From positions 19,032,008 through 19,096,007 of the forward strand of contig NC_051089.1 in the NCBI RefSeq assembly GCF_901709675.1: a stretch of DNA of 64,000 bases, given 5' to 3'. Below are positions 13,901 through 27,800 of the stretch, one piece after another. Source of the DNA: Syngnathus acus. Lineage: Eukaryota; Chordata; Actinopteri; Syngnathiformes; Syngnathidae. The position numbers and the translations under genes were made by a program. The notes beneath the pieces were generated by a model. It saw only the letters and a program-made list of their open reading frames with translations. It searched no databases and was not told where the DNA came from. Every line of letters begins with the position of its first letter. Position 1 is the stretch's first letter.

Positions 13901-16900
13901 TGTTGAGAAATATGGTAATTTCTGGACTATAAGCCGCACCTGACTATATGGACCAGGGTTTTTTGAAGGGAAGGAAGGGGGCGAACAAAGACACAGGCGG
14001 ACCCACGGACAGCAGACAGGAAACAGAAGTCCACTCGGACATGGAACAGATTCTGACTGTGAGCCTCCACACACAACCAGGGGAAATGGACGAGCAGGAC
14101 AGGAACACTAGGCGCGGACACGGACGGGAAGCAACAGTAGACACCGACAGGGAGAAACACACGGGCAGGGTTTAAATACATGGGATAACAAGAGGGAGCA
14201 GGTGACAGACATTACGGTGATGAAAGGGGTGTGGCTGAGGGAAGTTGCAGGCTGAGCGTCCACTGGCACGGCACGTGACAAATTTAGAGATGAAACAGTC
14301 TTCATCTGTTCGGCTTGATCAGATTGGTTGATATTTTGCATTATATGCAAATTTTGTGATTGGTCGTAATATCCTAAATCCGTCGATCGATCTATGACAA
14401 ATTGATCTGCTCCAAGAAATAAAACGTGATAGCTGCAGTGTTTCCCACGTTTACCCAGTGCAGACCAGTGTTTGGGGTAATGCCGTACAAAAGTAACGCA
14501 GCACAGTAATATATTACACCTAAGCAGTAACAAAGTAATATAACGAGTTATATCTTATGTTTTCTTAATATTTTTAGAGTTACTGAATCTCATAACACGT
14601 TACAAATGCAGGCACAACTCAAAATTGATTATTATATTTTAACGGGACTAAGATGTCCCAGCAGTCTTTGAGTTGTATGCCGGGTACACCCTGAAACGAT
14701 CGTCAGCCAGTCGCAGGGTACACATAGACAACCAACCATTGACACTCATAAGCACCTTTTGCATATTCTATATTAACCCTGTGCCTAAGTGGGTTTTCTA
14801 CAGGTACTCCTGTTTCCTCCCACATTCCAAAAACATGCATAGTTGGCCAATTGACAACTTCAAATTTTCTGCAGGTGTGAGTGTGAGTGCAAATGGCCGC
14901 TACTGCCCGAAGTTAGCTGGTATAGGCTCCAGCACGCCCGTGACCCTCGTGAGGATATGTGGTTCAGATAATGGATGGATGAAGGGATGTCGTGTAGATC
15001 AGGGATCCCCAACCCCCGGTCCGCGGACTGGTACCGGTCCGTGGGTCACTTGGTACCGGGCCGCCAAGCCGCACAGAATTTATTAATTTTTTTATCGATG
15101 ATCAATTACTTCAGGTCAAGACGCTAGTCCCCGTCACGTGACATGTTTCCCCAGTCGAGCCCGCAAAGCAAGCGAAAATAAGCAAGAAGCAGATGTTTGG
15201 AAGGCTTCTTCGGAAAGGGTAAAAAGCCCAATGAAGGAGACAGAAGAAGAGGCTACGACTTCTAAGAAAAGGAAAGCTGCATTTAAAAGAACATTTCTGG
15301 AGTCCTACTTAAAATATGGATTTATCGCCACCGGTGACTCTGACGCGCCAAGCCCACTCTGCGTACTATGTGGCAACAGGCTAGCTAATGAGGCAATGAA
15401 GCCTTCAAAACTGCTTCGGCACATGGAGACCAAGCATCCTGCATTAAAAGACAAACCTTAACCACTTCGGGTGTCATTGTCTCCAATTACGCCTAGATGG
15501 GACCGGCTCGTTTCTGAGAAACAAGCTCAGTGCTCCCACTAATTCAACGTAATGGTGAGTTTTATTTTTATGTTGTTTATACTTGTTTTTATGTCGTATC
15601 ATTTTATTTCATTGTATTTATATAATTATTATAAATGTATTATTTATTTATATAAATGTATTACAGTGGAGCCTCGGTTTTCGACCATAATCCGTTCCAG
15701 AAGGCTGTTCGAATTCTGAATCGTGTTTTCCCATTATAAATAATGAAAATATTTTTAATCCATTCTAAGCAAAAAAAACGCTTTGATAAAGCATTTTTTC
15801 ATTATTTTACACCATAAACCGCATAAATAAGTGAGTAGGTAATGTATAAATAAATAATATAAATAATAAACTGAATTAATAGAGTAGGCTAGGCTGGGGA
15901 ATGTATTGCTGTATCTGTAGCAACTCGCTTGTGTGTTTCATTCTAATAGTAAAAGATATCTTTTTAAATTGTGAGGGGAAAAAAAGCACATCAAAACATT
16001 TTTTTTATTTTTACCAATGAAAGACAACATTTCAAAGATCATGTGAAAGTAAACAGCAATAACGTTTTCTTAACTTCAAAAAACAAAAACAAAAAAAACT
16101 GCAGAAATTCTAATGAAAGACAACATACAGTATACGTACTGTATCAAAGTCTTTGTTTTTCAGGATCGAGCTTATTGTTGATTTTGCCATGCAAAACTCC
16201 CGCGCCAACTCTGACACACGCACACCGGACTCATATTTTGCGATTAATTCTTTTTTAAATTCAACCGTTTTGTGCACTACTTTCCTCCTTTCGCCATGAT
16301 CAGCTTTACTGCTCCCACTTGCTTCCTTTGGAGGCATGATTAGAGTTGATGCAATCCTCAGAGTAACGAGAATGTAATAACGAACGGAATCAGTTGGCAT
16401 GCGGGTCCTCTCGGCTCATCTCGCGAGGTTCGACAACCGAAATTTCGTCCGACATCCGAAGCAAAAAAGGTTGTGGACCACTGGTGTAGATGATACCCAG
16501 AACCCCGTTAACACGTTAGACCAAACTTGCACTGGCTCGAAAATTAAGTCACACCAAGCGCACGGGTGTCAGTCTACCAAAGCAAGGTCCTTTGTATGTA
16601 TAGACATGTACGGAAAAGATTGACTGGTGAAACAAGCTCAAATTTCCAAATAGTATTCCTTACATTGTCTGTTTTTAATATTTATTTGAACTAACGTATA
16701 AAGTAATTAAACTGATTAAAATTATTTACATGAGTCAGTTTTGGTTACCTTTCTGTCACTGGGTTTGGCATTGACTCCTATCTCCCCCTGTAACATTTAA
16801 ACACTGGTAAATTCAATATCTTAAGCACACAACAGAATTTAAAAGTTTTTTGTTTGAGGCTGCAAATATCACATAAAATAGTTGCAAAATTATGCAGCTC

Positions 16901-19900
16901 ATGGAGCCTTCATTATTGTACTTTAAATGTTCTCAAGCCTTATTTGAGCATTGATCTTGATACTCACATCATGAGGCGGATAACCAGCTGTATAAACACC
17001 ATTGGCAAGCAGACTGGTGAACCCTGTGAAAATCAATATCATAAACATAACATTCAGGATACCCATAGAAAATACTATTCTACTCACAGAATTTCAGTTT
17101 GTAAAACATACATAAGTGCTGCATAACCCTTGTAAAAGTTTTCAGTACAGTATCTAAAAATGCAGCAATGATTCAGGCTTGCGGAATGCAGCTTCATTTC
17201 ATTACATGGTAATGATTTTCTTTGTTACAAAGGTTCAAAATCCTTCAGAAAAACGCTGATGTGCTTCAATGTGCCCCCATACTTTTTTTTAAATATCAGC
17301 AAATATGCAAATTCGCATGCAAGCAAGGAAAGGAAAAAGGAAATGTAGGATAGAGATTGGACCATATGTTTCCAACATAGTATTTTTTAATGACATACAT
17401 TTTTGGTATCTGAAACAAAAAAAATAGTTAAAAAAACAATAGGTAGGGAAACATTTGGCCCACCCTCTAGCAAAATAGAAACTGAAATTATCAGAGTATT
17501 TTTTGGAGGGGTTACAATTTTAAGTATAGTCGTTTTAAATTCAGAAAATAGTTTTTTTTTATTCAAGCTGTTCTATTTTTTTACTTGTATTTTGCTGACA
17601 TTAGATTTCTTGGAACTGTCCCAGAATTTGATATTTTCTCTATACAGTAGGTCAAAATCTTCACAACACACATCTGCAGCGAAATTCAGACACAAACATG
17701 ACAGACAATCGTTCCAATGGTGTTCATGTAGGAATTGTGCTGCAGATTTGTTTGACCTACCAGCAGAGCAGTTCAGCTGATGTGCAAATGTGTGTATCCT
17801 GTTTTAAGACAATATTGTATTAAAAACACAAAAAGAAATAAAATGAAATGATAATCATTTTTCAAAGTGCCAAGTTCAGGTTTCTGATATCACTAGCCTC
17901 GTAGTGTAGCCAGAGCAGATCAACAGCACCTAAAATAATTGAACAAAAATGACAGCAACGTCTAAACAAAGAAAGATTTTGTTTCATGTTTCTGAAATCT
18001 TAGCCTTGTGCTGTGATGTCCCCAGAGTCAAACCTCAACCGTAACACTACTGTGCAACATTATCGAGGTGTCAAAATAACAAATATCTACATCAAGGGTG
18101 TCCATACTTTTTGCAAAGAGGGCCAGATTTGTTTAAATGAAAATGTATAGTATGTATGTATGTTTTAGTCGGCTAATACGAACTGACATTCCTCGACCCA
18201 TTACCATTGTAAATTATCTTGTAAATATGTAACTGTTGAAGGTGGTAGGCTGCAGTGTGGAGCAGGGTGAAGGGGCGGGTGGGAGGCAGAATCAAATCTG
18301 TTGAAGAACAGATTGAGTTCATCCACCCAGTCCTTGTCCCCATCAGCTGGTTTCCGATCAACCCCTTTACCATAGATTGCAGACCATGGTAGAGGGGTTT
18401 GTAGAGTTAGTAGCAAGTAGACGGAGCTCTCACCAGTAGTCTGTGAATTATTTTGCCTTTCCCTGTGCAGCGTCAGATCTGATCTGATCTGATCTGATCT
18501 TAGCGCCGCTTTAGTTCTTGGGGTGCGAACATTTGAATGAGGAAGTGTCTGTATCATTGATTATCTTGCAAACAGACACCTGTGTGCGCATAAACTGGGA
18601 AGGGACAGGGAAGAACTCGCTTGCACTCGATCATGAGCGCTCGCTCATGTGCGCGTTCCCGTTCGTACGCATTTCATTTTTGTGGCTCGCTCCGGGGCGC
18701 GCAGGTCCCCGCGACATGCGAGCGGGCCACATATTATTGATTTTATGACACAATGCTTCGGCCTTGTCTAAATTTAGGCACAGGCCTGTTTTGGCCCATG
18801 GGCCGGATTTTGGGGATGCCTGATCTACATCCATCCATCCATCCATCCGTTTTCTGAACCGCTTAGTCCCCACGGGAGTCACGGGTGTGCTGGAGCCTAT
18901 CCCAGCCGTCAACGGGCAGTAGGCGGGGGACACCCTGAACCGGTTGCCAGCCAATCGCAGGGCACACAGAGACAACCAACCATTTGCACTCGCACTCACA
19001 CCTAGGGACAATTTGGAGTGCTCAATCGGCCTACCAAGCATGTTTATTGGGATGTGGGAGGAAACCGAAGTGCCCGGAGAAAACCCACGCTGGCCCGGGG
19101 AGAACATGCAAACTCCACACAGGGAGGGCTGGAGGTGGAATCGAACCCGCACCCTCCTGAGGCGGACGTGCTACCCAGTGCGCCACCGAGCCGCCGCCTG
19201 ATCTACATTCTGTTTCAAATTCTAAAAATATTTCCATCCACAGGCAAGCAATATGGCAATCCACTAAAAAGCAGGTGGTTGGTGAAAGAGACAACCCTGG
19301 TTGCGGAGGGAGGGGGGGATGCTCGAGCTGACATTAAGCAAAATACTACACCCTAAACTGGTCACCAGCCAGTTGCACAAACTGCGAAAAACTACCATCC
19401 ACACCCACATGCACACCATCACTGAGTGGGAATCGATCCAACACTACCCGCACACAAATCAGGTGCATGTACACCTACCATCAGCGCTTCTTCGTATGTA
19501 CAATATAAACTTGTTGCCTCCCTGTGTGGAGATCTCCCCACTGAAATAATATCTGCATCTGAAGGCCTTAAAAAAAGTGAAGAGTTCATTGTCAAAACAA
19601 TACCAGTGTTGACATGTCAACATGATGAAATGTACCCTGAGTTATTATGACTGCATCTGCTTATATTATGGCTAACATTCCAAGCAGCCCGAGACAAAAA
19701 GACTCCATTGCAATTTCAGAAATGTGTATTATAAAAACTCTTATGAACGCTCAAGTATTCTGATCATGAACTTTGAAGAATCCCGATTATTGGGCAAAAA
19801 TAATATATGAACCACCATGTTGTTGCTGTATACAACTTAGAATGTCACGCTTGTTCTTTTTGTGATAGCAAAAGAAACATATAGAATGTGTAATTATTGA

Positions 19901-22900
19901 GGTGCATGATGTAAATTGCTGGTTGAAATCGGGGCGGAACTAAATAAGCAAAATTGCTTCATCAGCAAGTCATGTGTTCAGTGGATGAAATGAAATTATG
20001 ATGAATGGTGACAAAGTACCGTATTTTCTGCACCATAAGGCACTTTGGGTGAAAAGGTGCGGACTCAATTGCGGAGTCTATTTTGTATTTAATCCTCACA
20101 TAGGGCGCACCGCATTATAGGGTGCTACATGCCATGACTTACGGTAAACAAAAAAAGAAAAGTCACGGGAGCTAGAAAAAAAAAAAAAAAAAAAAAGGAA
20201 ATTAAAAGAAAAATTTAAAAAAAATTGTACCCATGTATAATGCGCACCCCAGATTTTAGGACAATAAATTAGTTAAATTTTGCGCATTATACATGGAAAA
20301 AAACGTATTTATTTATCAATGGCACCAGAGGTATGTGTTGTGTACAGTCCTCTGATTGGTTTATCGCCCCGGTCTATGTAAAACATAATGATAGGTTTAT
20401 CGGGTCTACAGATTACGCCTGTATATTACGTCTCTGTGTGGCGGAAGCCACACAAAACAACGTTGGCTTTGTCTATGCCATTTTAGAGGGTCCTAATGCT
20501 GTTTTCTTTGCATAAGCGATAGTACAGTAATCCCTCGTTTATCGTGGAGAATTGGTTCCAAGACCGCCCGCGATAGATGAAAATCCGCGAAGTAGTATCA
20601 CCCTCTCATTTTTAACATACGTACATTTTTTGTGTATCAATAAATGTATATTAAACCATATAAGTGCATATGTTATCATTAGAACATTAAAGAATAGTTT
20701 CAACATGTAATACTATATGAATAGTATGAATGACATACAGAAAATAATGTATAAATAATAAAAGTATAAATATGATACGTGTCATACACACACACGCACG
20801 CGCACACACACGCACACACACACATCTACAAAGGTGTAGATGTAGCTAAAGTATACATACTGTAAATAAAAACTCTTTTATTATGATAACTATCTTTTGT
20901 ATAACAAGGTACAAGTGTACATACTGTAAATGTGTTTTTAGAGCTCTTATTTTTATACAAACAATTATAACGGTAAAATACTGTAAAATGTTTTTAGAAC
21001 TCTTATTATTGTAACAACTTTTTATAACAAGGTACAATACTGTAAATATGTTTTTAAAAGTCTTACTATTACACCAATTTTTTTTATAACAAGGTACAAG
21101 TGTACGTACTGCAATTATGTGGACGCTCCCTGCCTTCTGCTAGCTTGCGGGCAGCTTTCGTGCCATAATTCCTCAATTTAAAATTTGTTGAATGTTTTAA
21201 GGCAACCTCATAGCTGGAATACCATTCTGTTTTCACTGACTGCATGCTCTTCTTGTGTTATATTTTATAATTGGTCAACACACCACCTTATCAGTAATAC
21301 CGTAATTTTCGGACTATAAGTCGCTCCGGAGTATAAGTCGCACCAACCATAAAATGCCCAAAAATGTGAAAAAAAACATATGTAAGTCGCTCCGGAGTAT
21401 AAGTCGCATTTTGGGGGGCAATTTATTCGACAAAATCCAACACCAAGAACAGACATGAACGAGCAACAACAGGCTAAACGATACGGTATGCTAACGTGAC
21501 AAACACAAACGAGGAGCTGAGAACGGGCCTGACGTAACATTCAGTTGTTTAAAAAAAACTATCACATAAATAACACGTTTATAAAACCATCTGTGTCACT
21601 CCAATTCATTAAATCCATCGATCGTCCTTTGTCAACAATGCCGTGTGCCGCGCCGCAGTTCAAATTATTCCACAGGCCCATACAACGATATATAAACTAT
21701 ATTTTAAATAACTATCACATAAACAACAATATTATCAAACCATTTGTGTCACTCCAAATCATTAAATCCATCGATCAAATTTCTTGTCCTTGATGTCATC
21801 CTGGTGACAGAGGACATGTCCAGAGGATATGGCGCTTTAAAGTGTTAATTACTTTATTTGATTTTTTCTCTCTATTTTTCATGTTTTGAATATGTTCAAG
21901 ATAAAGATATCAAAGCATGTGAAGTGATCAACTATACTAAAAATAACATGTGAAGTGGTCAACTATACTTGTAAGTAAGTGATGTGTTAATGATCAAGTA
22001 AATATTTGTGAAAAAAAACATATAAGTCGCTCCTGAGTATAAGTCGCCCCCCCACCCAAACTATGAGAAAAACCGCGACTTATAGTCCGAAAATTACGGT
22101 ACTTTCTGAGGGTCTTTTTTTGTCAGGTGAGCGAATAAGAGCAGCAGATATTTACATTGCATGAATAATACAAAATGACACAATAACATGTGAAAAAAAA
22201 CTGTCCCTTAGAATTAGGGTAATGTGAAAAATTATTACCCAATGAGTACAAGGCCCTGGTGCATCTTGTCCTTTTCAGCAATTCATACACCTGGCAAAAC
22301 AGGAAATACACACATTACACATTATACATCTCTTCATATTGCACTCCTTGAAGTTAATCATAACCATACTTACAATTGAACTCCTTGTCTTGCTGTCAAA
22401 GAAATTATCTCTGTCAGACAGATCGAATCTAGAGACGAAACCCCATAACAAATCTAATGTTAGACACTTTTTACTCTTGGCAACAATAACAATTTCAATG
22501 ATGTTTTCAATGCAAATCATCAAAAAAAAAATATATATATATATATACGTATATATATATATATATATACGTATATATATATATATATTAGGGGTGTAAC
22601 GATTCATCGATACACATCGATTAATCGATATAATGCTCTACGATTTATTGGCATCGATGCTAAACGTAAACATCGATTTATATCGCCGTGTTTGACCTCG
22701 GACATTAGACGCGACTTTATTTTGAAATCCAGTTCATTGTCGCTTGCTTCCTCTTTCCGGGAGCAGTACGCGGCGTGTTGTGAGCAGAGCAGGCACGTGA
22801 AAGGGGAGCCGACAACTACGCGGCTCCTGGGCTGGTGCTATGGCTAGTGTCCAAGAAGATGAGGAAATTCACTCCCCTTTGGGCTTCAAAGCCGTATGCA

Positions 22901-23429
22901 ACGAAATTTCGTTTTGTGTACACCTAGTGTTGACAAAATGACAATAAAGTTTGTCTAAGTCTAAGTCTAAGTCTTCAAGTCATTCGTTTGGAAGCACTTT
23001 GGATTCCAAAGAAAAGATGGCTCAACGGACAATTAAAATTATTGTAAATAAATAGTTCAGTAATGCACTTTAAAGTTAATGGTATTACAAAAAAAGAAAG
23101 AATATTCATTTTTCTTTACTTATATGAGAAAAAATATAGGAATTTGATAAAGTTCAGTGTTAAAATAAGCACTTTGTATACTACAATACTCTTGTAATTT
23201 CCTAAATAAAGAGTTTGCAGTACCTTGTTGATTTTGCGTATGAATTGTTATAAATCAGGATATTGTTCTATATTTTTTATTTAAAAAATAAAAATATCGA
23301 TCGTGGAGCACTATATCGTGATGTATCGTGAATGAATCACAGCAGGCTTTAAGATATCGGCAAATATCGTATCGTGGTTCTTTGTATCGATATGATATCG
23401 TATCGTGACAAAACCCGCGATTTACACCC

Positions 23430-23467
<38 letters not shown>

Positions 23468-24351
23468 GACGTTTGCAGATGGCACTGCTATTGTTGGCTG
23501 TATTAGAGATGTTTGACACAAAGTTATTATGCAAACAACCAGTGTTTTAAGTCAGGTGAAGATTTTACTCACAGGTGTGCCTTCTCTCTGGAAAAAGGGT
23601 GTAAAAGTGATTTTACACTTTTAGGCTTGTTGGTGTCCACTTTTGGGTGCAATGGAGATGTGACTTTGTGAATGAACAGTCGGATCTTTTCCACAATATT
23701 ACTTCCTTGTTTAACTTCAAAAACCTAAAAGGGGCACAAGAGGAGTGAAATAGTGTTAATTCGAACTGAAAATTGGTTGTGTTTAAATTATTTATATTTC
23801 ATTTAATGTGACCAGTGCCTTCAATGAATGAAAGTTCATGAACCTGTTCATATTTTGGACGAATGTGAACTGAACATAGCGCATTTATGCTTTGTGAACA
23901 TTTTTGTGAACGCGCTCATTCTGGGGCCAATGAGCGGTTTTGAAAGATGCCAGATTCAAGTATGTTTGTTCAAGGATGCCAGGTATTCTCTCTTAGACTT
24001 CAAAATAAAACCTAGCTAAACACACTTTAAACAAGGCTTACGCGGGGAAAGACAATTTGGAATCCCGGCCACAATCAGTCCCACGACACGTGCGTAATCA
24101 AAATGTGCTGTGTCCACTCGCCCTTTCTTTTCAAACGGCATTAATAAGGTATCATACTATGAGCGCATTCAGAAATTTTAAAAGTTGTAGTACTCTCAAT
24201 GGTGTTGAACAACAAATTACTCATGAGATTGTTTTTGTTGTTGTTGTTTTAGTAATTGTTTTGGGCTTTGCACCTTTACCTTTGCATACATACATACATA
24301 CGGTATGTATGTATGTATGTATGTATGTATCTCTCTCTCTCTCCCCCTCTC

Positions 24352-24413
<62 letters not shown>

Positions 24414-24795
24414 ATATATATATATATATATATACGTATATATATACCCCACACTGGAAGACCTACACAGAACCCGCTGTCTCAAAAAAAACACAGAACA
24501 TTCTGAAGGACACTTCCCACCCTGGCCACTCCCTTTTCGAACTGTTGCCATCAGGCAGACGCTACAGATTAATTAGGTCGAGGACTAGCAGATTCGCCAA
24601 CAGTTTTTACCCTACAGCGGTAGTCACATTGAATGCAGCTAAACGTAAATGATTATGTCTGTGTATGTTCTTCTGTGGGTTTTTAGCTTGTTTTTTTATC
24701 TTTTTATTCTATTTATTCTATTTATTTTTTATCGCATGCGCGGATCGGTTGGCACTTTTTAAATTTTGTTGTACATGTGACAATGACAAATAAAG

Positions 24796-24869
<74 letters not shown>

Positions 24870-27800
24870 ACAGTGGAGCCTCGGTTTTCGAACGTCCCGG
24901 TTCTCGAACACATCGGTATTCGAACAAAAAATTTTTTTGCATCGGATGTCGGACGAAATTTGGTTGTCGAACCTCGCGAGATGAGCCGAGAAGACCCGCA
25001 TGCCAACTGACTCCGTTCGTTAGCACATTCTCGTTACTCTGAGGATTGCATCAACTTTAATCATGCCTCCAAAGGAAGCAAGTGGGAGCAGTAAAGCCAT
25101 CCTAAAACACAAAGACGCTCCTAAAGCAATGCGACAGTGCGCGCCCGGCGCACTGAGGTCCACTTAAATTTTGGAAAGTCCATTAGGACTTTAAAAATAT
25201 TTTCTAAATTTTACCGACCGCTCTGTCACAATAATCCGACCAGCGCGGTGCAGTTGCGCGGTCGGCGACGCGCTACGGTTGCGCGTTCGGCGCTGCGCTG
25301 CAGTTGCGCGATCGGACAAAAATGCGCAAACGGAAAAATGCTTAAAAAAGGCGTTTTTTGGCTTGGAACGTATTACATTTTTCTCCATTATTTGTAATGG
25401 GAAAACATGATTTGGAATTCGAACAATTCACTTCTCGAACAGCCTTCTGGAACGGATTGTGGTCGAAAACCGAGGCTCCACTGTACATATCTACATACAT
25501 ACACACACACACACACACGCACACACGCACACACACACGCACACACACATTGAAAGTAATATATATATATATATATAGTATATATATATATATCAGTGGC
25601 GTGCAGTGAGGTTCATGACTGGGGAGGCACTGACGTCACCCCCCCCTTCTTCTGACCTTCCCTGACCTTCTCCAGCAACACATATCATGGAAAATCGACT
25701 TTTTTGGTTCTAAAATCATTTTCTTGTGTATGTGGAGTCTCCAGGGGTGTAGAAAAGTGTAATACGGTATATCCTTCCAGGTGCTGCAGAGATAATTTTA
25801 TGATCTGTTAGGGGGCCTATTTTGTACTCTGTTCAGATTTCTTTGTTTTCTATTACGTATTTTTATCTATTACATCACATCCGTTGGGGCAGGACAAACC
25901 AAACAAGGTAATGTGTGTTGCCAAACGGAAATCCGAGTAATAAACATGGCGGACTTACGAATCCGCCATTTTTATTACTCAGAGAGACTTTTGTAGTCCA
26001 AACAACTCAAGGATGCCGAAGTAGAGACATCAAAATGCATCACTCCACACAACTCATTGCACCGTCCCCCAGCATCAGAGAAGATTCAAGCAGTGTTCCC
26101 ACATCTGTGGGCAAAGTCCTGCTTGTTCAAGGACGAGTGTTTCAGAAATCTTTCGTCAGTTTAGAGAAGGATTCGCCAAAAGACTTCGTTTCATTGATGG
26201 TTCGGTTCTTTCAATCTATAGAAACGTCGGACACAGTAAAGCGGTAAACTTGAGATGACGCAAAAATAAACTGTATTTCACTTTCATATTATTGCGTGTC
26301 TATGATACACTCATTTTCATGGCATTAGTGTCAGTCTTTCTGCTGATTTTAGAGCCGTGCGCTCTGTTTTCACTTCTTGTGGGTGTATTTTGAGTAGTTG
26401 TATCAGATGAATTGCATCGAAGGGGATGTTTTATTCTTGGGGAACACAACGGGGAACACACAATGTGTTAAATGCATTCGTTAGCTTCTCGCTAACACTA
26501 GCATTAGCTTACTTCGTAGTGTGACTGCAGTGCTTGTTTACAAGACGTTCATAAATATTAAGGGGATTTATTTTATTACGTGTTATGTTTGGTTGTATGG
26601 ACAAGTCTTCTGCCGTTGATATCTTTTAATCAATCAAAAGTTTGCGGCGCAAGTAAAGGCTACCTCGGCTAAAAAAGCTAAAAATATGTCGACCGGAAAG
26701 GAAGGCGCACATCTTGCGGCCTGGGCGGTGCGAAGTATCTCATTTGCCTTTAAAGAGACCGCACCAAAACGGCTTGCTCTGAGCCGTACCTCAGAACAAG
26801 TAGAAAAGAGGGACCTGTGAAGGTATCAAAACGAGGAATTCAGACAAAAGCATCATTGTTCCACTTTATATAGACCACAATTAAATGAGTAAAACGTAAA
26901 ACGGTAGAATTTATTACCGTCATACTTGGGCTTTAGGGAAATAATGTATCTGTATTCTTTCTACATCAGATGAAAAACCTTAAATTTGTAAATTAATTAG
27001 TTATTTAATTAATGGTGGTCAAATTCTACTGCCTGCAGTATATTAAGGGCACCATGTATTTTTTGACATTTATAAGCATGACCTAATATTTTGGGTGCAT
27101 ATATTCTGAACTTAAGGCAACATTAGCAGTAAACATTCTGAATGGTTGAATGGTTAGAAGGCAAAAGAACACAAGGAAATCAGTTTCATGAATGTGGAAT
27201 CGGGTCTTAGCTGCATGTTTACAAGGACCGGCCAAGATATCTGCCAGATATCTGAAGGAGAGGTGCATGTTGATAGAAAGCTATTGCCTCGGTGACTGGA
27301 GAAGCACGGCGGCCGGCCGGCATGGGGAGAGGCGCCACACTGTTTTATTAAAGTTTTTTAAAGATTAAAGTCCCAATGATTGTCACACACACATCTGGGT
27401 GTGGTGAAATTTGTCCTCTGCATTTAACCCATCCCCATGTGATTTGAATCCATCCCCTGGGGGAGAGGGGAGCAGTGAGCAGCAGCGGTGCCGCGCTCGG
27501 GAATCATTTGGTGATCTAACCCCCCAATTCCAACCCTTAATGCTGAGTGCCAAGCAGGGAGGCAATGGGTCCCATTTTTATAGTCTTTGGTATGACCCGG
27601 CCGGGGTTTGAACCCACAACCTTCCAGTCTCAGGGCGGACACTCTACCACTAGGCCACTGAGCTGGTCAATGGAGTTGTGACCTTGACTGGCAAATATAA
27701 ACATGAGGACCATAGAAGTTAGACAGCGCTTTTCTCACTCAGCTCGTACGCCAGTGTGAGCCTTGGCAGATAGAATGCAGTCCAGCGCTGTAACCCTTTT

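Larger units (their letters stand above)
15000..16483 (+). mobile_element. hAT-superfamily non-autonomous element with BED-finger ORF
   Basis: Ends CAGGGATCCCCAACC and GGTTGTGGACCACTG, near-complementary, flanked by a perfect 8-bp duplication GTGTAGAT (14992-14999 and 16484-16491). It encodes a BED finger but no catalytic domain, and holds a nested pogo-like element. Relatives: 50452-51826 and 54596-55014. Confidence 0.88.
18098..19250 (-). mobile_element. hAT-like element fragment, holding LINE and SINE insertions
   Basis: Begins AAGGGTGTCCATACTTTTTG, a hAT-type end, and includes GGGCCGGATTTTGGGGATGC before the SINE. The interior 18235-18480 (minus) encodes a LINE piece, [20 protein letters not shown]. 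The right end is not defined. Confidence 0.5.
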
